Shown: piece after piece, positions 25,262 to 37,221 of the stretch
Layout of the letters: every line of letters starts with the position of its first letter
Numbering within the stretch: position 1 is the first letter of the stretch
Assembly (NCBI GenBank): GCA_024235655.1
Contig: JACKLY010000001.1
Coordinates: 434,001-498,000, forward strand
Source of the DNA: Zoogloeaceae bacterium
GTDB taxonomy: Bacteria > Pseudomonadota > Gammaproteobacteria > Burkholderiales > Rhodocyclaceae
Length of the DNA stretch: 64,000 nt
Direction of reading: 5' to 3'
Program-made: the position numbers and the translations under genes
Notes under the pieces: model-generated
The model's input: only the letters and a program-made list of their open reading frames with translations
Told to the model about the DNA's origin: nothing
Database searches by the model: none

Positions 25262-27712
25262 TTGTTCGATATTTCAGGCTGGTTCCTGCCGCTCGTCCGG
25301 CGTGTGCTTTACCTCTGGGTGCGCACGACGACGTTTGCTGAATCCGCCAATGCAATCGATCCATCGCGGCCGGTGTGCTACGTGCTGCAGGATCGTCATC
25401 TCTCCAATCTGCTGGTGCTCTTCGAGGAGTCGCGTCGCGCTGGTTTGCCCGCTGCCGAGGAGGCGCTGCAGTTTGGCGAAGTGCACTCCCGCCGTTCCTT
25501 TTTCTTCCTGAACCGCAGTCGCGGTGTACGCCCGGGCCGATCCGCGGTGCCTTCAACCCTGCCGGCTGAGCTGGTCAGGGCGGTCGCTGCTGATCCGGAA
25601 CGGGATGTACAGCTGGTGCCGGTCATCATCCTGTGGGGGCGTTCGCCCGAGAAACAGAGCTCGATCCTGAAGGCCTTGCTGGCAGAGACCTGGCGCACGC
25701 CCGGTGCGATCAAGCAGTTTTTTTCTGTCTTGCTGCATGGCCGCCAGACCATGGTGCGCTTCAATCCGCCGCTCTCCTTGCGCGAGCTGATCCACGGCGG
25801 GAGTGCGCCGCTTGCCGAGCATCTGGCACTGCGCAAGCTGTCACGGGTGTTGCGGGTGCATTTCCGCCGGCAGCGGGAAATGGCGATCGGCCCCGATCTC
25901 TCGCACCGCAATACGCAGGTGGAGAGCATCATTCGCTCGCCGTCGGTCAGCGAGGCCATTGCGGCTGAAACTGTCCGGCTGGACATTGACGAAGATCAGG
26001 CCAGGGCGCGGGCACGCAAATTTGCCATGGAGATTGCGTCAGACTATTCCTATGGTGCAGTGCGTGCGCTGGAGCTGTTCCTGCGCTGGTTGTGGGACAA
26101 GCTCTACGATGGCATCGAGGTGCACAATTTCGAGGCGCTGACACAGATCGCCCCCGGCCACGGCATCGTCTATGTGCCTTGCCACCGCAGCCACATCGAT
26201 TATCTGCTGCTCTCCTACCTGATCCACAGCAAGGGGCTGACTCCTCCGCATATTGCTGCCGGTGCCAACCTCAACATGCCGCTGGTCGGCAGTTTGCTGC
26301 GTCGTTGCGGTGCTTTCTTCCTGCGCCGCAGTTTCAAGGGCGAGCCGCTCTATGCGGCGGTTTTCCACGAATACCTGCATCTGATGCTGGCGCGCGGTTT
26401 TCCCATCGAATACTTCATTGAAGGCGGGCGCAGCCGCAGCGGGCGGACACTGATGCCCAAGGCCGGCATCCTCGGCATGACCATCCGCAGCTTCGTGCGA
26501 AGCCACAGCCGGCCGCTGGTGTTCGTGCCGGTGTATGTCGGCTACGAGCGCATCATCGAGGGGCCGACCTATGTGCGCGAACTGGCTGGCCGGCCCAAAC
26601 AGAATGAATCCTTGTGGAGCCTGCTGAAGAGCGTACGTCACATCAAGCGGGTGTTCGGCAGGGTGCACGTCAATTTCGGCGAACCCTTGCCGCTGGTGGA
26701 GTTCCTCGACCAGCGGCATCCGGGCTGGCGTACCGAGGCGAGGGAAGATGATGGCGACCTGCGTCTGCTTACCCAGGATGCCGCTTTTGCGCTGGCCATG
26801 CGGATCAATGCAGCGGCCGTGATCAATCCGGTCAGCCTGGTGGCACTCGGTCTGCTGGCCACGCCGCGCTATACCGCCGATCGCCTCGGCCTGCAGCGTC
26901 TGATCGGGCATTATCAGGCGCTGGATGCAGCGGTTCCTTATTCATCGCGGCGGATCCCCTGCACGGAAGACGCGTCGGCCGTGATCGCCCATGCCGAACG
27001 GCTGGGCATTGTTGAGCCGATCCCGCACCCCCTCGGGGATCTGGTGCGCGTGGTCGAGGCGCAGGTGCCGCTGCTGGCCTATTTCCGCAACAATGTGCTG
27101 CATCTCTTTGCCCTGCCGGCGCTGATTGCCTGCCTGCTGGGCAACAACCGCAGCATCGATTCACGGCGCATGGTCGATGCCGTGGTCTGCATCCACGGCC
27201 TGATGGCGGCAGAGCTTTTCCTGCGCTGGTCGGCGGAGGAGCTGCCCGACGAGATTGAACGGATCATCCATGCTTTCGTTGAGCGTGGCCTGTTGCGTCG
27301 CTCGGAGCAGGGGGATCGGCTGCTGGCGCCGGAGGCCAACAGCGAGGAGTTTCCGGAACTCGACCTGATCGGCGAGACCCTGCGCCCGACCCTGAGCCGG
27401 CATTTCCTGGTGCTGGCTTTGCTGGAGCAGCGTGGCTCGGGGGCACTCGATCGGCGCAAGCTGGAGAGTGACTGCCACCTGTTGGCACAACGGTTTTCCC
27501 TGCTGCATGGCCTGAGTGCTACCGAAGTGGCCGACAAGGCCGTGTTCTCCGTGCTGGTCAGCAATCTGGTCGATAGCGAATTGCTGCACGAGGACGAGGC
27601 AGGGGTTCTGCATTTCGATGCCAGTCTGCTGCGTCCCCTGGCCTACGCCGAGCTGGTGCTGCCGGCCGAAGCCAGGCAGGCCATGCGGCGCCTTGCTCAG
27701 GAGAAACAATGA
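25262..27712 (+). CDS. plsB: Glycerol-3-phosphate 1-O-acyltransferase PlsB
   Basis: The inner-membrane acyltransferase that makes lysophosphatidic acid, the first step of phospholipid synthesis. The 816-aa length matches E. coli PlsB (about 807). Acyltransferase blocks are in order: [11 protein letters not shown] (H-x4-D), [30 protein letters not shown] and [15 protein letters not shown] at 25262 is the likely start because GGGGAGG (25250-25256) lies just upstream and the family N-terminus begins there; a longer frame reaches back to 25166. It overlaps glpK by 4 bp. It begins 135 bp after the tRNA-Gly 3' end. Confidence 0.94.
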   Translation: MFDISGWFLPLVRRVLYLWVRTTTFAESANAIDPSRPVCYVLQDRHLSNLLVLFEESRRAGLPAAEEALQFGEVHSRRSFFFLNRSRGVRPGRSAVPSTLPAELVRAVAADPERDVQLVPVIILWGRSPEKQSSILKALLAETWRTPGAIKQFFSVLLHGRQTMVRFNPPLSLRELIHGGSAPLAEHLALRKLSRVLRVHFRRQREMAIGPDLSHRNTQVESIIRSPSVSEAIAAETVRLDIDEDQARARARKFAMEIASDYSYGAVRALELFLRWLWDKLYDGIEVHNFEALTQIAPGHGIVYVPCHRSHIDYLLLSYLIHSKGLTPPHIAAGANLNMPLVGSLLRRCGAFFLRRSFKGEPLYAAVFHEYLHLMLARGFPIEYFIEGGRSRSGRTLMPKAGILGMTIRSFVRSHSRPLVFVPVYVGYERIIEGPTYVRELAGRPKQNESLWSLLKSVRHIKRVFGRVHVNFGEPLPLVEFLDQRHPGWRTEAREDDGDLRLLTQDAAFALAMRINAAAVINPVSLVALGLLATPRYTADRLGLQRLIGHYQALDAAVPYSSRRIPCTEDASAVIAHAERLGIVEPIPHPLGDLVRVVEAQVPLLAYFRNNVLHLFALPALIACLLGNNRSIDSRRMVDAVVCIHGLMAAELFLRWSAEELPDEIERIIHAFVERGLLRRSEQGDRLLAPEANSEEFPELDLIGETLRPTLSRHFLVLALLEQRGSGALDRRKLESDCHLLAQRFSLLHGLSATEVADKAVFSVLVSNLVDSELLHEDEAGVLHFDASLLRPLAYAELVLPAEARQAMRRLAQEKQ

Positions 27713-29220
27713 ACATGGGAACTGCCGGTGACTATGTGCTGGCGCTGGATCAGGGTACAACCAGTTCCCGGGCCATCCTCTTTGACCGGGCAGGCAAGCC
27801 CTGTGGTGTCGCCCAGCAGGAGTACGCACAGCATTATCCAAAACCCGGTTGGGTCGAACACGATCCCGAGGAGATCTGGCAAAGCCAGCTGGCTGTCGCC
27901 AGGCGTGTGCTGCGCGAGCAGGGGGTCGAAGCCGGTCGGGTCGCCGCCATCGGCATCGCCAATCAGCGCGAAACCACGGTGCTCTGGGATCGTGTTTCCG
28001 GAGCCGCGATTGCGCCGGCAATCGTTTGGCAGGACAGGCGCACCGCCGCCTTGTGTGAAGCACTGGATGCCGCCGGGCACAGTGCCCTGTTTTCCGGGCG
28101 TACCGGCTTGCTGCTTGATCCCTATTTTTCCGGCACCAAGCTGCGCTGGCTGCTTGATTATGTCCCTGAGGCGCGGCAACGGGCGGAACGCGGCGACCTT
28201 GCCTTCGGCACCATTGACAGCTGGTTGGCCTGGCGGCTGACCAAGGGGCAGTGCCATGTGACCGATGCCTCCAACGCTTCACGTACCCTGCTGTTCGATA
28301 TCCACCGGCGCTGTTGGGACGAGGAACTGCTGGCGCTGCTCGACATTCCTGCGGCTGTCCTGCCAGAAGTGGTCGATAGCAGCGGCATCATCGGCAGTGT
28401 CGACAGCGAATGGCTGGGGGTTGAAATCCCGCTGGCCGGTATTGCCGGCGATCAGCAGGCGGCCACTTTCGGGCAGGCCTGCCACCAGCCCGGCATGGCC
28501 AAGAATACCTACGGCACCGGCTGTTTCCTGATGATGAATACCGGCAGCGAGGCCAGGGCCTCGCAGCACCATCTGCTGAATACGGTTGGCTGGCAGCGTC
28601 AGGGTGCTACCACCTATCTGCTGGAAGGCAGCGTCTTCATGGGCGGTGCCGTCGTGCAGTGGCTGCGTGACGGCCTGGGCATGCTTGCTTCTGCCGCAGA
28701 GATTGAAGCGCTGGCTGCTTCGGTGCCGGACAGCGGCGGCACCTTTCTGGTGCCGGCGCATACCGGCCTCGGCGCGCCGTATTGGGATCCCTACGCCCGT
28801 GGCGCCCTGCTCGGCATGACCCGGGGCACGACCCGCGCCCATATTGCCCGTGCCGCGCTCGAGGCGATTGCCTTTCAGAGTGCCGAAGTCCTGCTGGCCA
28901 TGGAACAGGATGCCGGGGCTCCGCTCGATGAACTCCGTGTCGATGGCGGTGCTGCCGCCAATAACCTGTTGCTGCAGTTTCAGGCGGATCTGCTCGGCGT
29001 ACCGGTAGTCCGGCCAGTCGTCACCGAAACCACGGCGCTGGGTGCTGCTTTTCTTGCCGGGCTGGCGGTCGGGTTCTGGCAGGATGAGGCGGAGCTGGCT
29101 GCGCTATGGCAGGCCGAACGCCGGTTCGAGCCAGGCTTGCCGGCCGAACGCTGTGCCGAGTTGCTGGCAGGTTGGCGCCGGGCGGTCGAGCGCAGCCTGC
29201 ATTGGGCTGAGCCGGCGTGA
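27709..29220 (+). CDS. glpK: Glycerol kinase GlpK
   Basis: Phosphorylates glycerol to sn-glycerol-3-phosphate in the cytoplasm. The 503-aa FGGY-family protein has [49 protein letters not shown] and the second FGGY signature [19 protein letters not shown]. The ATG overlaps the plsB stop (ATGA), and its own stop overlaps the glpD start (GTGA). The product feeds both PlsB and GlpD in the same operon. No glycerol facilitator (glpF) or regulator (glpR) is adjacent. Confidence 0.97.
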   Translation: MNMGTAGDYVLALDQGTTSSRAILFDRAGKPCGVAQQEYAQHYPKPGWVEHDPEEIWQSQLAVARRVLREQGVEAGRVAAIGIANQRETTVLWDRVSGAAIAPAIVWQDRRTAALCEALDAAGHSALFSGRTGLLLDPYFSGTKLRWLLDYVPEARQRAERGDLAFGTIDSWLAWRLTKGQCHVTDASNASRTLLFDIHRRCWDEELLALLDIPAAVLPEVVDSSGIIGSVDSEWLGVEIPLAGIAGDQQAATFGQACHQPGMAKNTYGTGCFLMMNTGSEARASQHHLLNTVGWQRQGATTYLLEGSVFMGGAVVQWLRDGLGMLASAAEIEALAASVPDSGGTFLVPAHTGLGAPYWDPYARGALLGMTRGTTRAHIARAALEAIAFQSAEVLLAMEQDAGAPLDELRVDGGAAANNLLLQFQADLLGVPVVRPVVTETTALGAAFLAGLAVGFWQDEAELAALWQAERRFEPGLPAERCAELLAGWRRAVERSLHWAEPA

Positions 29221-30803
29221 GCGCCGACTCGCCGGTGGCTGGCGAGGGCAGCGTACGGGCAGACAGGCTGGCCCAGCTGCGCGCTGCAGCGCCATGGGAT
29301 GTACTGATCATTGGTGGCGGGGCTACCGGCCTCGGTTGTGCGGTCGATGCGGCGGCGCGTGGCTACAAAACACTGCTCATTGAACGCGGCGACTTTGCCA
29401 GCGGCACCTCTTCGCGCAGCACCAAGCTGATTCACGGTGGCGTACGTTATCTGCGGCAGGGAGATCTTGCGCTGGTGCGCCATGCCCTGCAGGAGCGTGC
29501 ATCTCTGCTCGACAATGCACCCGGTCTGGTGCGGCCGCTGGCCTTTGTCATTCCGGCGCGCAGCTGGCTTGCACGACTCTATTACGCGGCCGGCCTGAAG
29601 CTCTATGACCTGCTGGCAGGTGCGCGCAATCCCGCCGCTTCACGCCTGCTTGACCGGCAGCAGACGCTGGCCGCATTGCCCGGGCTGCGTGCGGAGCAAG
29701 TGTGCGGCGGTGTCGAGTATCACGATGCCCAGTTTGACGATGCCCGGCTGGCCATTGCGCTGATGCGCACGGCCAGCGACCTGGGGGCCGTCTGCCTCAA
29801 CTATCTGCCGCTGACCGGGTTGATGAAAAAGGCAGGGCGGATATCGGGGGCGCAACTCCAGGATGCGGAAACCGGCGAAACGTTCCACGTAGACGCACGG
29901 GTGGTGATCAACGCCACTGGCGTCTATGCCGATGCGGTGCGCCGGATGGATGCGCCGGAAGCCGCGCCGCGGCTTACGCATAGTCAGGGTATCCATCTCG
30001 TGCTCGATGCGGATTTTCTTCCCGGAACATCGGCCTTGCTGGTGCCGGAGACCGCCGATGGCCGTGTCATGTTCGCCATTCCATGGCTGGGCAAGGTGCT
30101 GATCGGCACCACGGAGACCGAACGCGACGATCTGCCCGAAGAGCCGCTGCCCTTTGCCGATGAGGTCGATTTTTTGCTGCGCACCGCGGCGGGGGTGCTG
30201 GCACGGCCACCGCAGCGCAGCGATATCCGCAGCGCCTTTGCCGGACTGCGCCCATTGCTTGACCCCGGCCATGCCGGGCATGGGCAGCCGGGGCATTCCG
30301 CCGGGCTGTCACGCGAACATTCCGTGCAGGTCAGCGAAAGCGGTCTGGTGACGATCAGTGGCGGAAAGTGGACGACGTATCGCTGGATGGCGGAACAGGT
30401 CGTCGATCAAGCGGCGCTGGTCGGTGGTTTGCCAGTCGCCCGCTGTACGACTCGTACACTGAAACTGCGCGGCGCAGAGTGCGCTGGTGAGGGCATGGCG
30501 CCTTACGGCAAGGATGCCGCGTTGTTGCTGGCCGGATTGCCGGGGCACGGTGTTTACCTCTGTGCGGGCTTGCCCTATACCGAGGCCATGGTACGTTTTG
30601 CTTGTCGCTACGAAAGTGCGCGGACGATCGAAGACATTCTTGCACGGCGAACACGCCTGCTCTTTATCGATGCCCTTGCCGCAGAGTCTGCCATTGATCG
30701 TGTGGGGGAGATCCTGGCTGAAGAGCGGGTGGTGTTGCCGAGTGACTTGCCGGCGCTACGCGAACGGGCGCGGGCTTGTGCCCGGCGCTATCGCCTGGGT
30801 TAG
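29217..30803 (+). CDS. glpD: Aerobic glycerol-3-phosphate dehydrogenase GlpD
   Basis: A membrane-associated flavoprotein oxidising glycerol-3-phosphate to dihydroxyacetone phosphate, with electrons passed to quinone. The 528-aa protein has the FAD-binding [22 protein letters not shown] (from residue 28) and [23 protein letters not shown]. It also has the family's [18 protein letters not shown] and [15 protein letters not shown]. The GTG start overlaps the glpK stop. It is the last gene of the plsB-glpK-glpD unit and is followed by a 12-bp-stem hairpin. Confidence 0.97.
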   Translation: MSADSPVAGEGSVRADRLAQLRAAAPWDVLIIGGGATGLGCAVDAAARGYKTLLIERGDFASGTSSRSTKLIHGGVRYLRQGDLALVRHALQERASLLDNAPGLVRPLAFVIPARSWLARLYYAAGLKLYDLLAGARNPAASRLLDRQQTLAALPGLRAEQVCGGVEYHDAQFDDARLAIALMRTASDLGAVCLNYLPLTGLMKKAGRISGAQLQDAETGETFHVDARVVINATGVYADAVRRMDAPEAAPRLTHSQGIHLVLDADFLPGTSALLVPETADGRVMFAIPWLGKVLIGTTETERDDLPEEPLPFADEVDFLLRTAAGVLARPPQRSDIRSAFAGLRPLLDPGHAGHGQPGHSAGLSREHSVQVSESGLVTISGGKWTTYRWMAEQVVDQAALVGGLPVARCTTRTLKLRGAECAGEGMAPYGKDAALLLAGLPGHGVYLCAGLPYTEAMVRFACRYESARTIEDILARRTRLLFIDALAAESAIDRVGEILAEERVVLPSDLPALRERARACARRYRLG

Positions 30804-30804
30804 T

Positions 30805-30841
30805 CGGGCATCAGCGACCGTCAGGCAGACGCTGATGCCCG
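30805..30841. terminator. Bidirectional hairpin between glpD and nirS
   Basis: CGGGCATCAGCG (30805-30816) pairs perfectly with CGCTGATGCCCG (30830-30841) across a 13-nt loop. It lies 2 bp after the glpD stop and 10 bp after the nirS stop on the other strand, so it could end both transcripts. Confidence 0.7.
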
Positions 30842-30850
30842 TTGCCAATT

Positions 30851-32635
<1,785 letters not shown>

Positions 32636-32656
32636 AATCTCAGAAAAGCGTATCAC

Positions 32657-32672
32657 GCCGTGATATCACGGC
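32657..32672. promoter_or_regulatory. Perfect 16-bp palindrome upstream of nirS
   Basis: GCCGTGATATCACGGC is perfectly symmetric. Flanking ATCA and TGAT extend it, imperfectly, to about 26 bp. It lies 67-82 bp upstream of nirS and is a good operator candidate. A second palindrome, GATTTGCGGCAAATC, lies at 32702-32716. Confidence 0.5.
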
Positions 32673-32776
32673 ATGATGTAAAAGCTCGGACGGATGTTCG
32701 CGATTTGCGGCAAATCAAAAATTGATGGTGCTGGGCGGGGGGGCTGCTTTCCCGCGAAGGGCGAGGGCGAATGTCC

Positions 32777-33025
32777 TTACCAGCCGCCCAGTTCCGGGGG
32801 CTGCATGCCCAGCGCAAGCATTTCTTCTTCCAGCTTGATGCGCAGGATGAGCAGGCCGTGCAGGGTTTCACGTGACTTGTCGGCGGCCCAGCCATCATGG
32901 TGCTGCTGGATACAGGCGTGAATGGCGGCGTGGTTCGAGATGTCCACATTGCAGAGCGCGGCGTAGTGAAGGATCTCGTGATCCAGTTGCGCGAGCTCCT
33001 GCTGATAGTTCTCAAAACCGCTCAT
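32777..33025 (-). CDS. Small hypothetical protein upstream of nirS
   Basis: An 82-aa soluble, acidic, helix-rich protein (MSGFENYQQELAQLDHEILHYAALCNV... ending LEEEMLALGMQPPELGGW). It has no signal peptide or metal-binding pattern beyond scattered His/Cys (HACIQQHHDG). The ATG at 33025 is preferred over the longer frame. It is oriented like nirS, 186 bp upstream, with the nirS palindromes in between. I do not recognise the family. Confidence 0.6.
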   Translation of the reverse strand: MSGFENYQQELAQLDHEILHYAALCNVDISNHAAIHACIQQHHDGWAADKSRETLHGLLILRIKLEEEMLALGMQPPELGGW

Positions 33026-33075
33026 CGCTGTTGCCCGGAAAATGGAGAGGAGGCATTGTCTCCGAAAAGCCGGTA

Positions 33076-33110
33076 GCCCGGATAGCGGCAGCAAACCAAG
33101 CTATCCGGGC
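33076..33110 (-). terminator. Hairpin after fadD
   Basis: GCCCGGATAGC (33076-33086) and GCTATCCGGGC (33100-33110) form an 11-bp perfect stem with a 13-nt loop, 12 bp beyond the fadD stop. There is no strong T-run. Confidence 0.55.
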
Positions 33111-33121
33111 GTGCTCAGGAA

Positions 33122-34810
33122 TCAGGCATGGGTGGCATCGCGGACTTCGCGCCGCAATATCTTGCCAATGGGTGATTTCGGCAGTGCGTCGGTGAAGGCG
33201 ACATGTCGCGGCAGCTTGTAGCCGGTGAGATGCAGTTTGCAATGCGCCATCACAGCGGCCTTGTCGAGCTTGGGATTTTTGCTGACGATGACCACCTTGA
33301 CGGCTTCCCCGGATTTTTCATCGGCAACGCCAACGGCTGCGCACTCGATGATGTCAGGGTGCATGGCGAGCACGCTTTCGATCTCGTTCGGATAGACATT
33401 GAAGCCGGAGACCAGAATGACGTCCTTCTTGCGGTCGGTGATGGTGACGCGACCCTCGCTGTCAAGGTAGCCGATATCCCCGGTCTTCAGCCAGCCATCC
33501 TGTATCACGTTGGCCGTTTCCTGGGGGTTGTTCCAGTAGCCATTCATGACCTGCGGGCCACGCACGCAAATTTCACCGGTGCTCTTCTCGATCTCGCCCG
33601 TGCCATGCCACACGGGAAGCGGCTGGAAACTCTCATCCCGGATCGACACGTCGGTTGAGGGAATTGGCAATCCGATGGTGCCGTTCCAGGGCGTGGCCAG
33701 CGGAATGCAGCAGACGCCGGGCGAGGTCTCGGTCAGTCCGTAGGCTTCGGTCAGGTAGGCACCGGTAACCTGTTGCCAACGTTCAGCGACCGGTTTTTGC
33801 ACGGCAGCGCCACCGCCGATGACGACCTTCAGCGCCGAGAAGTCGAGCCGGTCAAAACCCGGCGTGTTGAGCAGGCCGTTGAACAGAGTGTTCACGCCGG
33901 TCATGACGCTGAACTTCCATTGCGCCATTTCCTTGACGAAACCGGGCAGGTCACGCGGGTTGGTGATGAGCACGGTCAGGCTGCCCCATTTCAGGAAGGA
34001 CATGGTCGAGGTCAGGCAGAAGATGTGGTACATCGGCAGAGGGGCAATAACGATTTCCTGCCCTTCCCTGAAACTGCCGGAGATCCACATGCCGGTCTGT
34101 TCCAGATTGGCCAGGATGTTCCGGTGGGTGAGCATCGCCCCCTTGGAAACCCCGGTGGTGCCGCCGGTGTATTGCAGGAAGGCGATGTCCTCACGGGACA
34201 TTGCTGGCGGTGTGAATTTCGCTACAGCACCACGTGCCAGCGCCGTATCAAGGGTGATGGCGCCATCAATTTTCCATTTCGGAACCATCTTCTTCGCGTG
34301 CTTGATGACGAAATTGATCAGCCAGCGTTTCGGTGCCGGCAACAGGTCGCCGATCTGTGTAGTGATGACGTGCCTGACCGGGACATTCGCCAGAACCTGC
34401 TGCAGCGTTCGGGCGAAATTCTCGACGATGAGCATGGCCTTGGCACCGGAGTCCTTCAGCTGGTGTTCAAGCTCGCGCGGGGTGTAGAGCGGGTTGACGT
34501 TAACCACCACCATGCCGGCGCGCAGGATGCCGAACAGGGCAACCGGGTATTGCAGCAGATTGGGTGACATGATCGCCACGGCATCACCCGGTTTCAGATC
34601 CGGCAGGTTTTGCAGGTAGGCGGCGAAGTTGCGGGAGAGCTGATCCAGTTCGCGATAAGTGATGCTCCGCCCGAGATTGTGGAACGCCGGGCGTTCGGGA
34701 AATTTGGCGACTGTCCTTGCCAGCAGGTCGGGCAGGGAGTCGTACTTGTCAGGGTCGATATCGGCCGGGATGCCTTCCGGATAGTGTTGCAGCCAGATTC
34801 TTTCACTCAT
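33122..34810 (-). CDS. fadD: Long-chain fatty acid-CoA ligase
   Basis: Activates fatty acids to acyl-CoA using ATP (ANL adenylating superfamily), for beta-oxidation. The 562-aa protein has the P-loop-like QYTGGTTGVSKGAMLTHRN and the acyl-CoA synthetase motif LTETSPGVCC. The hinge is WLKTGDIGYLDSEGRVTITDRKKDVILVSGFNVYP, and the catalytic lysine region is LPKSPIGKILRREVRD. The ATG at 34810 fits the AAGGA upstream better than the ATG two codons earlier. It follows the acyl-CoA dehydrogenase gene on the same strand, separated by a hairpin. Confidence 0.95.
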   Translation of the reverse strand: MSERIWLQHYPEGIPADIDPDKYDSLPDLLARTVAKFPERPAFHNLGRSITYRELDQLSRNFAAYLQNLPDLKPGDAVAIMSPNLLQYPVALFGILRAGMVVVNVNPLYTPRELEHQLKDSGAKAMLIVENFARTLQQVLANVPVRHVITTQIGDLLPAPKRWLINFVIKHAKKMVPKWKIDGAITLDTALARGAVAKFTPPAMSREDIAFLQYTGGTTGVSKGAMLTHRNILANLEQTGMWISGSFREGQEIVIAPLPMYHIFCLTSTMSFLKWGSLTVLITNPRDLPGFVKEMAQWKFSVMTGVNTLFNGLLNTPGFDRLDFSALKVVIGGGAAVQKPVAERWQQVTGAYLTEAYGLTETSPGVCCIPLATPWNGTIGLPIPSTDVSIRDESFQPLPVWHGTGEIEKSTGEICVRGPQVMNGYWNNPQETANVIQDGWLKTGDIGYLDSEGRVTITDRKKDVILVSGFNVYPNEIESVLAMHPDIIECAAVGVADEKSGEAVKVVIVSKNPKLDKAAVMAHCKLHLTGYKLPRHVAFTDALPKSPIGKILRREVRDATHA

Positions 34811-34893
34811 GATCATTCCTTGTGGTGGAACCTTGAACCAACAGTTTCAGAATCAGGTCAGCGCAATCTTCCGGGGTGGGATTACAAATGGAA

Positions 34894-34927
34894 ATGCCGG
34901 GCTGCGCGTGTCTGCGCAACCCGGCAT
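34894..34927 (-). terminator. Hairpin after the acyl-CoA dehydrogenase gene
   Basis: ATGCCGGGCTGCGC (34894-34907) pairs with GCGCAACCCGGCAT (34914-34927), with one mismatch and a 6-nt loop. It lies 15 bp past the stop and separates the gene from fadD. Confidence 0.55.
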
Positions 34928-34941
34928 CCTGCAGCGGTCAA

Positions 34942-36726
34942 TCAGAACAGGTCGGCATCCAGCGCCATCAATGGTTCGGCACCTGCGCGGGCAACACGGA
35001 TCCAGTAGGCGGTTTCCGGCAGCAGTTTGCTGAAATAGTAGCGGGCGGTGGCCAGCTTGGCCCGGTAAAAATCGTCGCCGCTATCCTGCTTTTCCAGCGC
35101 CACCCTGGCCATGCGTGCCCAGAAGTACGCAAACACCAGATGGCCGGCAACCTTCATGAATGGAACCGCAGCGGCACCGACTTCGTCCGGGTTCTGCATA
35201 CCTTTCATGCCGATTTCCATGGTCAGCTTCTGGGTCTTTTCCGCCAGATCGGCCAGCGGGGCGATGAATTCGGCCATGGCCGGATCATCCTTGTGGGCGA
35301 TGACGAAAGATTCGATGCGGCGTCCAAACTGCTTCAGCCGGGCACCCTGATCAGCCAGTACCTTGCGTGCCAGCAGATCGAGCGACTGGATGGTGTTGGT
35401 GCCTTCGTAAATCTGGGCGATGCGGGCGTCGCGAACATACTGCTCCATGCCCCATTCGCTGATGAAGCCGTGGCCGCCGAGAATCTGCATGCCGAGATTG
35501 GTACAGTCAAAGGCGTTATCGGTGAGGAAGGCCTTGATGATCGGGATCAGCAGGGTCAGTACATCGTCGGCTTCCTTGCGTGCGGCCTCATCCGGGTGGT
35601 CAAGAGAGCGATCCAGTTCAAGCGCAACAAAGTAGGAGAAAGCACGGCCCGCTTCCGCGTAGGCTTTCTGTGTCAGCAGCATGCGGCGGACATCGGGATG
35701 CACGATGATCGGGTCGGCCACCTTGTCCGGCGCCTTGGCTCCGGTCAGGGCACGGCTTTGCAGACGCTCCCGGGCGTAGGCCAGCGAGTTCTGGTAGGCG
35801 ATCTCGGTCAGGCCAAGTCCCTGCATGCCGACGCCCAGGCGGGCGGCATTCATCATCACGAACATGGCCTGCAGGCCCTTGTGCGGCTGCCCGAGCAGCC
35901 AGCCCTGCGCCGAATCAAAGTTCATCACACAGGTGGAATTGCCGTGGATGCCCATCTTGTGTTCGATCGAGCCGCAAACTGCCGCGTTGCGCGGGCCGAG
36001 CGTGCCATCATGATTGGGAATGAACTTGGGTACGGCAAACAGGCTGATGCCCTTGGTGCCAGCGGGGGCATCGGGCAGACGGGCCAGCACGAGGTGAACG
36101 ATGTTCTCGGCCATGTCGTGTTCGCCGGAGGAAATGAAAATCTTGGTGCCGGTGATCAGGTAGGCGCCATCGGCACCCGGTTCTGCCTTGGTTCGCAGAA
36201 TGCCAAGGTCGGTACCGCAGTGCGGTTCGGTCAGGCACATGGTGCCGGTCCACTCGCCGGACACCAGTTTCGGCAGGTAGTCCTTCTTCAGTTCGTCCGA
36301 GCCGTGCGCATGGATGCATTCGTAGGCGCCGTGGGAGAGACCCGGGTACATGGTCCATGACAGGTTGGACGAGTTCAGCATTTCGTAGAGCACGTTGTGC
36401 ACCACTTGCGGCAGGCCCTGGCCACCAAAATCCGGGTCGCAGGTCAGCGAGGGCCAGCCGGCTTCACAGTATTGGCGATACGCCTCCTTGAAACCTGTGG
36501 GGGTGCTCACTTCGCCGTTGTTCCACTGGCAGCCTTCATTGTCGCCAACCTGGTTGAGCGGGAAAATGACTTCGGCGCAAAACTTGCCGCCCTCTTCGAT
36601 GATCTGGTCGATCAGTTCGCGGTTGGTTTCGGCGTGCCTTGGCATGCCTGCCAACTGATCTTCAACCTGCAACAGTTCATGCAGCACAAACTGCATGTCT
36701 CTTAACGGCGGCTGATACTGTCCCAT
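34942..36726 (-). CDS. Acyl-CoA dehydrogenase (with C-terminal DmdC-type extension)
   Basis: An FAD-dependent acyl-CoA dehydrogenase of 594 aa, catalysing the first oxidation step of beta-oxidation. Signatures are TGTMCLTEPHCGTDLG, KIFISSGEHDM and ILGGHGFISEWGMEQYVRDARIAQIYEGTNTIQ, where the glutamate in YEGTN is the usual catalytic base. The long C-terminal helical region matches the class exemplified by DmdC and PA-type dehydrogenases, larger than the ~380-aa short-chain enzymes. A TetR-type palindrome lies 120 bp upstream. It works with the neighbouring fadD. Confidence 0.94.
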   Translation of the reverse strand: MGQYQPPLRDMQFVLHELLQVEDQLAGMPRHAETNRELIDQIIEEGGKFCAEVIFPLNQVGDNEGCQWNNGEVSTPTGFKEAYRQYCEAGWPSLTCDPDFGGQGLPQVVHNVLYEMLNSSNLSWTMYPGLSHGAYECIHAHGSDELKKDYLPKLVSGEWTGTMCLTEPHCGTDLGILRTKAEPGADGAYLITGTKIFISSGEHDMAENIVHLVLARLPDAPAGTKGISLFAVPKFIPNHDGTLGPRNAAVCGSIEHKMGIHGNSTCVMNFDSAQGWLLGQPHKGLQAMFVMMNAARLGVGMQGLGLTEIAYQNSLAYARERLQSRALTGAKAPDKVADPIIVHPDVRRMLLTQKAYAEAGRAFSYFVALELDRSLDHPDEAARKEADDVLTLLIPIIKAFLTDNAFDCTNLGMQILGGHGFISEWGMEQYVRDARIAQIYEGTNTIQSLDLLARKVLADQGARLKQFGRRIESFVIAHKDDPAMAEFIAPLADLAEKTQKLTMEIGMKGMQNPDEVGAAAVPFMKVAGHLVFAYFWARMARVALEKQDSGDDFYRAKLATARYYFSKLLPETAYWIRVARAGAEPLMALDADLF

Positions 36727-36845
36727 GTGCTATTCCCTTTGCGTGCTGTTTTTGTCGAAGGAGACCGGGAGCCAGTCTGGATGCTGCCGCCTGCACGGCA
36801 CTGGCCCGGGTCAGAACGTTTCGATCCTGCATTTCAAAGGCAGTT

Positions 36846-36857
36846 AAACGAACGTTT
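36846..36857 (-). promoter_or_regulatory. PsrA/FadR-like operator upstream of acyl-CoA dehydrogenase
   Basis: AAACGAACGTTT is a near-perfect palindrome (AAACG-NN-CGTTT, with TT/AA flanks). It matches the (C)AAAC-N2-4-GTTT(G) pattern known for PsrA-type TetR regulators of fatty acid oxidation. It sits in the 250-bp divergent region between the dehydrogenase and thiS. No other gene is visible in that region. Confidence 0.5.
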
Positions 36858-36978
36858 GAATTATTCTCTTGTCGGGCAGGGTGTGCTGTCAAGCTGCGAT
36901 GCAGCAAAATCAACGTGAATTCAGGCTGCAAGGGGTTTTTCGGGCATGTTAGAATCTGCGCTTTCCCGCGCTACCACC

Positions 36979-37179
36979 ATGAAATTGACGATCAACGGCG
37001 AAAGCCGTGACTTCCCCCCCTCGCAAACGATTGCTTCCCTGCTGGAGATTCTCGGGCTGGCCGGTAAGCGAATTGCCGTAGAACACAACGGCGAAATCGT
37101 CCCTAAAAGCCGGCACGGCCAGACGCCATTGGCGGAGGGGGATTCGTTGGAGATTGTCGTTGCAGTTGGCGGCGGCTGA
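36979..37179 (+). CDS. thiS: Sulfur carrier protein ThiS
   Basis: A 66-aa ubiquitin-like sulfur carrier ending in the required GG (VVAVGGG). Its C-terminus is adenylated by ThiF and thiocarboxylated to deliver sulfur for thiazole synthesis. It starts MKLTINGESRDFPPSQTIASLLE, typical of the family. It lies 42 bp before thiG, with which it acts. Confidence 0.93.
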   Translation: MKLTINGESRDFPPSQTIASLLEILGLAGKRIAVEHNGEIVPKSRHGQTPLAEGDSLEIVVAVGGG

Positions 37180-37221
37180 TACTGGTTCCCTGAGTTTGCA
37201 GGTTAAGGAGCACTTACCCCC

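Noticed and set aside
34876..36360. 494-codon open frame on the plus strand
   Set aside because: It is antisense to the well-supported acyl-CoA dehydrogenase gene.
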